Shown here in pieces: positions 56,017 through 64,000 of a stretch of 64,000 nucleotides of DNA. The stretch spans positions 5,677,501 through 5,741,500 of the forward strand of contig NC_135355.1 of NCBI RefSeq assembly GCF_051622035.1. Reading direction: 5' to 3'. Source of the DNA: Arctopsyche grandis. Taxonomy: Eukaryota > Arthropoda > Insecta > Trichoptera > Hydropsychidae. The position numbers and the translations under genes were made by a program. The notes beneath the pieces are model-generated. The model did not search any database. It saw nothing but the letters and a program-made list of their open reading frames with translations, and was not told the origin of the DNA. How positions within the stretch are numbered: the first letter of the stretch is position 1; each line of letters opens with the position of its first letter.

Positions 56017-56572
56017 ACCGCCAGTTAAAGAAATGCCTTCGGCGGCATGAAAAAAAGTTTTGTGTTGTCGAAGGTTGTCTATGAAATTGCGCTTAAGAGT
56101 CCCGCACTCCTATGTTTGGTCGGTTTTGCTGTACGGATGCGAAACGTGGACGCTGTTAGTGGCATCTATGAACAGGATAGAGTCCTTTGAAATGTGGTGT
56201 TACCGGAGGATGCTAATGATCTCGTGGAAGGAGCATGTAAGAAACGAAACGGTCCTCCAGCTTCTTCATAAAAAGAGAGAGCTTCTTGACACGGTGAAGC
56301 GCCGTAAGATGGAATACTTTGCCCACATTATTCGCGGCCCCAAATATCGCCTTCTACAAACAATCATAGAAGGGAAAATAGAAGGCAAACGGTGGCTTGG
56401 GAGAAAGAAGCTCTCTTGGCTCCGGAACATCAGGTCATGGATGGGACTCAGTCTCGAAAAGTTATTTCGGCTTGCCCATGATAGGGAAGAATTCGCACGG
56501 GCCATAAACGATGTCGGCCCATGGTAGTCGCCTACGTCCGAATACGGATTCGGAATTAGAAGAAGAACCGCC
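56017..56572 (+). mobile_element. Second LINE type, reverse-transcriptase 3' part
   Basis: The open frame to 56527 contains SYVWSVLLYGCETWTL, SFEMWCYRRMLMISWKEHVR, KRRKMEYFAHIIRG and GKRWLGRKKLSWLRNIRSW. This is the conserved post-reverse-transcriptase region of a common animal non-LTR family (CR1/L2- or RTE-like). It is 5'-truncated and ends with a GAAGAAGAAC tail. It is inserted directly after the TAAA tail of the preceding LINE. Confidence 0.85.
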
Positions 56573-56742
56573 AGTAGCAGTTAGACCTATACTCCGAGCA
56601 GTCGGTCGTCAAAACACTGCATGTATCATCATCGTTATAAACAACATGACTGAAAACGCACGTGTTTGGTCTTCACCTCGTCTGCCACATCCTAACCGTG
56701 GTCCTAAACAGCGTTATCTGCCAGGATTTAAAACATATATAT

Positions 56743-57190
56743 ATATACATATATACCAGGAAGGCCTAACAGGTAAACCCCAATGTGTCTTCCTGGCCAA
56801 TTACAAACATCGATATACAATTTTGTTTCTTTTTTTAGAATAATTTTAACAAAGCATCATAGAAACATCTATACATAGATACATTTTTGATAAGCTTGTA
56901 TTTTTAGAGCATTTTTTTCTATATATAAATCGTCAAATTTCGAGATTTATGGACAAATTTGTAGCATTTTAATACGAATCAGCGAAATTCGAGATAGTGG
57001 AAACTCGAAACTTGTGAGAAAAGGGTAAAGGTTGCCAATTTGTTGGAACCGTTTCAATGAAAATCATATAACTTATCAAACTGTGATAGGAAACGATCGA
57101 CCTGGAGTCACATATCCAAGGTCTGGCCAGCGACACCGGGCTAGGGACTGAACTTGTGGACAATCAGTTCTATGATTCTAGCCAATGATC
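56743..57190 (-). mobile_element. SINE, minus strand, diverged
   Basis: CCAGGAAGGCCTAACAGGTA and AATGTGTCTTCCTGGCCAAT match the SINE tail in reverse. CGATCGACCTGGAGTCACAT and CCAAGGTCTGGCCAGC match the body. The tRNA-like head is largely decayed. Confidence 0.65.
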
Positions 57191-57225
57191 TGTAGAGGGA
57201 ATAATGCAATTATTATTTTTAAACT

Positions 57226-57573
57226 ATGGTGGCCGCTGACTCATATTTGTACATGTTGGGTGCTTACTCACCGCTGATACATATATGATTCATGTTTGCG
57301 CAAATATATTTTTCAGTCTTCTGATATATATTTGTATCACGTTTTCGTTTATGACGAAAACGTGATACAAAATTGTATCATCGTCCACAAACGATTTACG
57401 CAATCGTGATACAAAATTGTATCATCAACAAAAAACGATTTACGCAAACTTGATACAAAAATGTATCATCGGACTGATATATGTAGTTCGTGCGGTCGTA
57501 AATCATATGTGTACCAGCGGCCACTAATCGTTGTGCACCCAACGTGATACAAATATGAGTCAGCGGCAGCCAT
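57226..57573. mobile_element. Foldback element with internal repeat array
   Basis: The terminal arms ATGG.GGCCGCTGACTCATATTTGTA and the complementary right end (57548-57573) match at 25 of 26 positions. Inside is a perfect 18-bp-arm hairpin (57331-57371, TTTGTATCACGTTTTCGT and complement). Three tandem units follow, each with GTGATACAAAATTGTATCAT and an ACGATTTACGCAA segment, at about 57359-57475. Class not determined. Confidence 0.8.
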
Positions 57574-57734
57574 CGTGTTAAAGCTATGAACTAAAAATCC
57601 CGGAGCATTGCCGAGTACCTTTTGTGCTTCTGATTTTTCTTCTGTTCACTACTGGCTGATAGCAACATATTGATTTATCGTCAATTGGCGTTAATGTATA
57701 GTTTTAATCCAAGTGGCCAACAACTGTCGAATTT

Positions 57735-57870
57735 ATTTATTATTTACATATTAGCCACAGTGACATTACAGAATATTCTAACGCTGACCAGCAGCAACCA
57801 GTGGGACTTGAACCCGTGACCACTATGTTCGAAATTATATATGCTAACCACTAGTCTATGCTGCTGGTTC
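57735..57870 (-). mobile_element. tRNA-headed SINE fragment
   Basis: GGGACTTGAACCCGTGACC contains a reverse B-box-like motif and CTAACCACTAGTCTATGCTG completes a tRNA-like head. A separate plus-strand tRNA-like head is at 57961-58040 (GTATGGTGCACTGGTAGAGC, GGTTCAAGTTCAAGCC). From 58041 to 58860 nothing else is recognised. Confidence 0.5.
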
Positions 57871-58879
57871 ATTATATGAGAAATCAGTGGAACAATACAT
57901 ATAATAATCCTTAATAATACAAAAGAAATATTGATTTTTCCCAGACAATTATTACAAAGCGACAGTATGGTGCACTGGTAGAGCTATTGTATACCAATAG
58001 AGGGCATAGGTTCAAGTTCAAGCCTAATACGCTGCTGGCGAGATCTTGTAGTTACTAAAAAAAACACAGATCGATCATTTCCTGCTAATATTTTACAATT
58101 TTTATAGCTAAATTGGTATCCTCCCCCTAAGTTTCTCGAAAATTCGAGTTATTAGCAATTCGAATTTGTTGAATCTCATAAAATGCTACCTACATAATGC
58201 ATTTCTCGCAAATTTTCAGTGTATCAAAAATTTTGTTGATTGTCCATAGATGTCTCTATTGTTTTCTACATATATCCTGTTTGAAAATTTTTTAGTACTT
58301 TAATACAAAAATAATCTAACCATATGTATCGACTTCAGGTAAATCCTGTCATTACACATATGCTGTTTATATGTGTAATAAAATAAAATAAAACAGATAT
58401 TGCAATCTGAGAAAATTCAACTTCAATCTTCTTCTTCTCATTAAAAAAAGTAATTTTGGTTATTTTTTTCTTGAAAGGTTTATTTAATAATGACCCAGGC
58501 ATTGATTGAACAAAACACCGATGATTATACGATTCATCTTCATTTGACAGTCAAAATAGTTTGGGATAAATCAGATTCTTCTGCCTACAATTATTTAATT
58601 GTATAGCATTCTATAAAATGATCTAAATGTGTATTACACGTTAGCTATACCTATTGAATGTGTGATCATATAATACAATATGAATTTACCCAAACGTCAG
58701 TGTGATATATTTTAAATCCATTGTCTGTATTTAAAAATTGAACTCTTTTATGAAAATCAATTGGTGATTAGATGTAGAGAAGTGTTTGCTTTAGAAATGT
58801 GTATTTTAGCGAATGACTAAGGTAAATTGATAGTACGGTGATGAACATCGATTTTGTGCAATTGAAAAGTGAGGTTATG

Positions 58880-59060
58880 TTGATTTAATGTTGTTTGTAG
58901 AGTGAGGGGTTTCTCTGCGCGCTTTGTAGTCGCAGTTTGAGTCGTGTGATGGGGGCTCCACGTGAAGGGGGCGCCGTTGAGGGGGCGGAGGGGTAGAGGG
59001 GGAAAGTACCGAGAGGGGAGGGGGCGCAGCCCCAGCCGCCGCCGCCGCGCCCGCGACAAC
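58880..59060 (-). promoter_or_regulatory. Isolated GC-rich island
   Basis: A GC-rich block with a GGGGGCGGAGGGG GC-box-like motif and CCGCCGCCGCGCCCGCG near 59036. The minus-strand ORFs are Ala/Pro low-complexity. It looks like a promoter or first exon of a gene not otherwise visible in the window; this is composition-based inference. Confidence 0.3.
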
Positions 59061-59287
59061 ACTACAATCACTGCTGCCAACACACTTTTTTCCCCTCTTG
59101 TCAATACATTTTTCTTTTCCAAATAAAACGCGATAATCTCTCATTTTAAAATTCGATTGCTATTGCTAAAATGTATGCTAAGCAGTATACATTTATTTAG
59201 AAATAAATAAGTGCGTTTATATATTTATTACAAAAATAATAATCACTTGATAATTTTTGTCAAAAGCTCATATGATTCGTTTTATGG

Positions 59288-60735
59288 CGGCGCCAGACAT
59301 GTGTTCAAAGATGTGATCAAATAAGTGTTCATATGTGTGGCACGGGCATTTGATACTATTGTCACATATTTGATCACTTAAGTGCGCTTTGCCGTTCCGT
59401 GTCGGTTTTTTAGCGCACATCAAAGGGATAAAAGTTCAAATGTTTGTGTGCCTGCCACACTGCGCGAAGCCCAGTTGCGTTTTTTTTTTTAATTTAATAG
59501 GGCTGTACAGCCGAAACCTTAATTTTGTTACCGTTCATTTCTTCGATATATATATTGAGTGTATGTATATATTGAGTGAATGCGACAATATATATCAATA
59601 TATATGTTGAGTGAATGCGACAGTTGCGCTTCGACCAGATAAAACGTATTTTAAATTGACAAAATCGAGGTTTCGTATTCTCCTATTTTCTCCTTCAAAA
59701 CTGGACCAATTTTAAAAAAAAATTCATCATCGGTATGAGAAAGATACTTTCTGTGCATCTATCGGCGTATTTTTTTTTAAATCGACCGTTAAATAAGCAC
59801 GCTGGACTCGTTTCGTGCTCCTATAAAAAATAATTAATCAAAAAAATAAGACGATAGATGCACCCCAATGGTGGATATCCATAGCATATTAAATTTTCTG
59901 TAATTTAACATTCTGTCTGAAAAATAATTTCTCTAGTGCCATCATTGAGGAAGGGAGAAGTATAGTACGTTTGTATGGACAAGGCGCTGCTGTCCAGCCC
60001 TCTTAACGAGCGTAAAAAATTAAACTTTTTGTAATAGTATTTCAAAGTCTTCAAAAGACATTCTGCAAAAATTACTGAAGTAACGCACTGGTCTAGGTCA
60101 TCATTTCATCAAGCATTTTTTTCATGGAATTGTGGCGGCTCGCTATACGACATGGTCGAGTTTGGTCACCTTCCTGCGAGTGGGGACCAACTCGATTGTG
60201 TTCGAAGTTAGCTACTCACTCTGCCTTCGGCTGTCATAAATAAAACACGTGCATTAACATGCTAGTCGTCTCATTCGTTCATCCCTCATATAATCTCTAA
60301 AACAAAAACAGTTTTTAAATAGAAAGATTACAGGGAAAACAATAGCTTAAAATTATTCTATATACGGTGACTTAAATATATATTTCCTGATTTATTTTTG
60401 TAAGTGTTGCTAGCCGTTAAAATAAAATAAATAAAATTCACTTACCTTGTTCTATTACGATACATTTCACACATCCATTCACGTCTTCGTTTTGGCTGTT
60501 TTTGTTTATTTATTTGCACGTGTAATAAATAATTACACGCGCATACATAATATAAGCAAACTGTGTCGACCAAATCGTCGTCCATGTTTTGTGAAGTCTA
60601 TTTGAAAACTGTGAGCTTAAAGGAGTGATCAAATCTTTGAACACATATCTGGCAGATACAACAATATGTGACCAAATGTGTGAGCAAAGTCTTCAAAGAA
60701 GTGATCGCTTCTTTGAACTAATGTCTGGCACCGGC
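59288..60735. mobile_element. Nonautonomous element with long inverted ends, hosting another element
   Basis: The left arm GGCGCCAGACATGTGTTCAA pairs with the right arm TTGAACTAATGTCTGGCACC; subterminal GTGATCAAAT/TTTGATCACT and GTTCAAAGA motifs recur inside both arms. The element at 59499-60001 is inserted within it. No transposase ORF is visible. Confidence 0.65.
59499..60001. mobile_element. Nonautonomous element, complete copy
   Basis: The ends AGGGCTGTACAGC and GCTGTCCAGCCCT are inverted repeats with one mismatch. The interior matches 20665-21166. It contains a TATATTGAGTGAATGCGACA tandem duplication around 59560-59620. Confidence 0.7.
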
Positions 60736-61030
60736 ATTAGAAGACGATCGCAGTTTGATGGCGTTACAAATATTGCAATACTATGAAGTGTGTATGCAAT
60801 AATATAAAACAATTAATAAATTAATAACAGCCAGCTTCTGCCTAGCACCGAGAGGCGCCGGGTTCGATCCCATGAGCTGACCTCGATTGAAAATAATCTG
60901 CAGCTTTGTCGTGTGTTACACGCCATTATAAAAAATCGTTTCTTAAACAGCCAATTGTCGACTGTAAATTAATCTAAATATCACACAATGTGTAGGAATT
61001 AAATTATAAATATGCCAAACACGCCCATAA
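60736..61030. other. SINE head fragment and AT-rich DNA
   Basis: 60828-60893 matches the tRNA-like head of the SINE (GCACCGAGAGGCGCCGGG, TTCGATCCCATGAGCTGACC) but the body is missing. Confidence 0.5.
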
Positions 61031-61462
61031 ACCAGCAGCATAGCTCCGTCGTTAAGCTTCTGCTTAACACCGAGAGGCACCGGGTTTGATCCCATGAGCT
61101 GATCTCGATTGAAAATAATACATCTGTAGTGCTGCTAGTCAGACCTGGATATTTATGACTCCAGGTCGATCGTTTCCTATCAGAGTTTGCCAATTTTCTC
61201 TGATTTCATTGTTGAAACGGTTCCCGATTAAAAATTGGCTAAAATCCTTCCTACCTACTATATCACCACTATTTGAGTATGGTTAATGTACAATAAAATT
61301 TATGTACAATTCATAGATGTCTCGTTAATTTGTGAGTTTTTCAGTATCTCGTAATTCAGCGACTTGTATAATAAAAATGCTGTATTGTTTGCAATTGACC
61401 AGAATTGCATTGGGGTTTACCTGTAAGGCCTTCCTGGTATAAAATGTAATAAAAATAAATAA
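61031..61462 (+). mobile_element. SINE, plus strand
   Basis: It is collinear with 45459-45915: tRNA-like head AGCATAGCTCCGTCGTTAAG and GGGTTTGATCCC, body GACTCCAGGTCGATCG, tail CCTTCCTGGTATAAAATG followed by AATAAATAAA. The following 61463-62542 interval has no gene. It holds AT-rich DNA and a short GATTTTACCCGACTTTGCCC motif at 61995. Confidence 0.8.
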
Positions 61463-62542
61463 ATTGAGGTGTCTTTAGATCTACTCGAAATCTAATCTCA
61501 TCCAGGGATGGCTTGTGAAAACAGGTGGGGCACGAAGAGACTAAAAATCCACTCCCCCCCTACATATTAAATTAAATATTTCTCGAAATGAAGAAAAGTG
61601 GACTTGTACCACTTTCAAATATAACGGCTCATATGTATATTTTTTTGAGAAATCTCTTTTGTTTTTTTATCATTATATTAAATTCGATTATTTTATTTAT
61701 TAGGGCATTGGATTATTAAAGAATTATTTACAAGCAGAGCTGTGAGTTTGAGTCGTAAAAAATCAACAGACTCCGACTCCTTTTTATTATTTTCTTTAAT
61801 TAATCGTATTAGAGTATGCGTCAACTTATAATCCACAAATAAATTAAGATTTAATTATTTATTTACAAAAATCATGAATTTAAATAACATTATAAATAAA
61901 ATCGTTGAATTCCACGTATTTTGATGTGTTGCGGCCAAAAGCGATTGTTTCCTCCGTCTCGTACTTTTTTTTATTATTTTTATAATATACTAGTGATTTT
62001 ACCCGACTTTGCCCGGTATTTGTAATATAATATAAGCAGCTTAAACATGGCTAATCTAATAGTAAACATTAATTTGTTTTTTTTATTAAATTTATTTGAA
62101 TCGAAAAAAATAATATTCAACGATATCGATATCGTCGTTATAGAAAAATTTATTTGTTTTCGATGCTCTCAACTAAACCTAACATACATAGTTACATTAA
62201 ATCTTACATACAAAGTCTCTTTCGAAATTATATATTAGATACCGTTATTAATATTTACATATACTGATACTGGTAATTAATAGTATTTACATTAAAATCT
62301 TAGTTGTAGTCACCAGAAATCGGAAATTTCAATGGTTTTTCTTTATATGTAAACAGTTAAACACCCACTTCATAGCTTTTGAACTGAATGAAAAATTAAA
62401 CATGACAGACGGAACGTATGCGGAAAGATTCGCAAAAATAAAATAACGTTTTATATAATTTTATTCAATTCAATCAAAACATCATTTACCTTTGACATTT
62501 CCTTGAAAAGTCCATCGTATTTTTTTATTATTATTACTAACC

Positions 62543-62660
62543 TCTTCTTAGTTCAGAAACGATTTTGTCGTGTGACGAAGTTTGGGTTCTTATCCGATCG
62601 TTTTCATACTTTGCCATTTTGCTCGGTTTGGTCATCAATATAAGTGGAAATGACGATGGT
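62543..62660 (-). repeat. Dispersed repeat, inverted copy of 17713-17843
   Basis: CCTCTTCTTAGTTCAGAA, CGAAGTTTGGGTTCTTA, CCGATCGTTTTCATACTTTG and CCATTTTGCTCGGTTTGG are complements of the plus-strand copy. Confidence 0.6.
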
Positions 62661-62848
62661 ACAAAAATAATCGTAATACACACGTTTGAAAATATTGCAT
62701 CTTCATTCACGGTGACGTCTATCGTCCACGCTGTTTTAATCGTTTTTTTCCCTTTTCGCCCCCCCTCTTGCTATTGCAGATTGAGCACTTTGTCATACTC
62801 ATGATCAAAGTTTACGGAGAGAATTGGTGATTTCTCAATTAGGTTTTT

Positions 62849-63614
62849 TCGATGCGGTGCAAACGATCGACAAGCGCCAGACAGACTGAACCACAGATTA
62901 ACTTCACGTGTACCTTATGCGTGCGCACTGCTCGCACTTACACTAAGCGAAATCTACCCGAAGTCCCGACATACCTACCCTGTCGATGCGGTGCAAACGA
63001 TCGAAAAGCGCCAGACAGACTGAACCACAGATTAACTGTACGTGTACCTTATGCGTGCGCACTGCTCGCACTTACACTAAGCGAAATCTACCCGAAGTCC
63101 CGACATACCTACCATGTATACGTTCTGTGCTTCTGATACTTTAGTTCCGAATTTTTCCTTATTAAATTATTAAAAACTCGCCAGAAAGATTCAACTCAAT
63201 TTTAATAAATACCATTTTAATCATTCCATCTGTGCACATCGAAAGGTTACTCGTCATCTGATGTGCAATCTATCATTCGTGAAGTCGACAATTGCGTTTA
63301 AAGCAGTCATCCAGTTAATCTGTGGTTCAATCTGTCTGGCGCTTTTCGATCGTTTGCACCAAACCCTTACCCTGTATACGTTCTGTGCTTCTGATACTTT
63401 AGTTCCGAATTTTGCCCTATTAAACTCGCCAGAAAGATCCAACTCAATTTTAATAATTACCATTTTAATAATTGCATCTGTGCACATCGAAAGGTTACTC
63501 GTCATCTGATGTGCAATCTATCATTCGTGAAGTCGACAATTGCGTTTAAAGCAGCCATCCAGTTAATCTGTGGTTCAGTCTGTCTGGCGCTTGTCGATCG
63601 TTTGCACCAAACCC
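62849..63614. mobile_element. hAT-like palindromic MITE, copy 4 (outer)
   Basis: The outer element starts TCGATGCGGTGCAAACGATC and ends GTTTGCACCAAACCC. After position 62992 a complete second copy of the same family is inserted, and the outer element resumes at about 63367 with TTACCCTGTATACGTTCTGT. Confidence 0.88.
62993..63366. mobile_element. hAT-like palindromic MITE, copy 5, inserted inside copy 4
   Basis: A complete 374-bp element flanked by CTACCCTG (62985-62992) and TTACCCTG (63367-63374), an 8-bp TSD with one change inside the outer element. Confidence 0.88.
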
Positions 63615-63619
63615 AGTTT

Positions 63620-64000
63620 TTTTATGGGTCTACGTGACGAGACAGAATGTTAAATTACAGAAAACACAAATATCGGAATGCAAAGATCGAAAATCGAAAG
63701 ATCTTAAGTCGAAAGATCAAAAAAATTGTGCATGGTAAACGGTACATACTCACTTAATTTGCGCGAGCAGGATACAACAGGAACAAGAGGAACATGCTTT
63801 TCCTCCCGTATTCTGCGCGCGCACATTAATACGGGAGGAAAAGCCTGTTCCTCTTGTTCCCGTTGTATCCTGCTCGCGCAAATTAAGTGAGTATGTATCG
63901 TTTAACATGCACCATTTTTTTTTGATCTTTCGACTTAAGATCTTTCGATTTTCGATCTTTGCCTTCCGATATTTGCGTTTTCTGTAATTTAACATTCTGT
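63620..64000. mobile_element. Palindromic MITE, second copy of the 40045 family, cut by the right edge
   Basis: It opens ATGGGTCTACGTGACGAGAC and proceeds through GGCGAAAGATC-like blocks, the GCGCGAGCAGGATACAACAG hairpin and its mirror. At the window edge the right arm has reached GTAATTTAACATTCTGT, complementary to 63641-63660, so only the last roughly 20 bases are missing. Confidence 0.85.

Noticed and set aside
57961-58040. Possible tRNA gene
   Set aside because: Has tRNA-like A- and B-box words but the arms do not pair into a cloverleaf; treated as a SINE head.

Overview
This window looks like nuclear DNA from an insect or other non-dipteran arthropod. It is AT-rich, the protein-coding genes have many short introns with canonical GT/AG borders, and it is packed with transposable-element remnants. 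Species cannot be fixed from the sequence; the organism call is inference.

Six protein-coding loci can be traced exon by exon. (1) The first 107 codons of an importin-13-like nuclear transport receptor, minus strand, running off the left edge (78-477). (2) A complete SEC24-type COPII coat gene, plus strand, 14 coding exons, 1213 residues (6986-15737), with a probable GC-rich promoter and 5' UTR near 3990-4445. (3) A BTB-BACK-Kelch gene, plus strand, 10 coding exons (22930-25340), whose otherwise intact frame is broken by one in-frame TAG where a Kelch tryptophan is expected. (4) A complete PCNA gene, plus strand, 5 coding exons, 260 residues (29740-30831), with a palindromic E2F-type site upstream. 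(5) A BTB/C2H2 zinc-finger regulator, minus strand, 6 coding exons (33692-38007). Its frame continues for 81 more codons past a TGA to a TAA about 30 bases before a poly(A) signal, and it has a remote GC-rich 5' UTR exon at about 39252-39760. (6) A PIH1-domain protein, minus strand, 3 coding exons, 431 residues (51178-53559). These are housekeeping or regulatory genes (nuclear import, ER export, replication clamp, transcription factor, co-chaperone) with no operon-like relationship.

Most of the rest is repeats, and many insertions can be delimited by their target-site duplications (TSDs). There are six solo LTRs with 4-bp TSDs in two groups (2244, 3092, 28089 and 40080; 19453 and 43901). Long-palindrome MITEs with 9-10-bp TSDs sit inside introns of the SEC24 and BTB-ZF genes. 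A hAT-like palindromic MITE occurs in four places, once inserted into itself. Several unrelated TTAA-flanked families are present, one carrying a short acidic ORF. There are tRNA-headed SINEs and three kinds of LINE 3' fragment, including an inverted pair. Nesting is common: LTR in MITE, LTR in hAT MITE, LINE next to MITE.

About 45.9-50.1 kb and 60.7-62.8 kb hold no recognisable gene. The items most worth following are the in-frame stop codons of the two BTB genes, the decayed extra zinc finger at an intron edge, the long intronic palindromes, and a perfect 24-bp-arm hairpin at 42123-42174.
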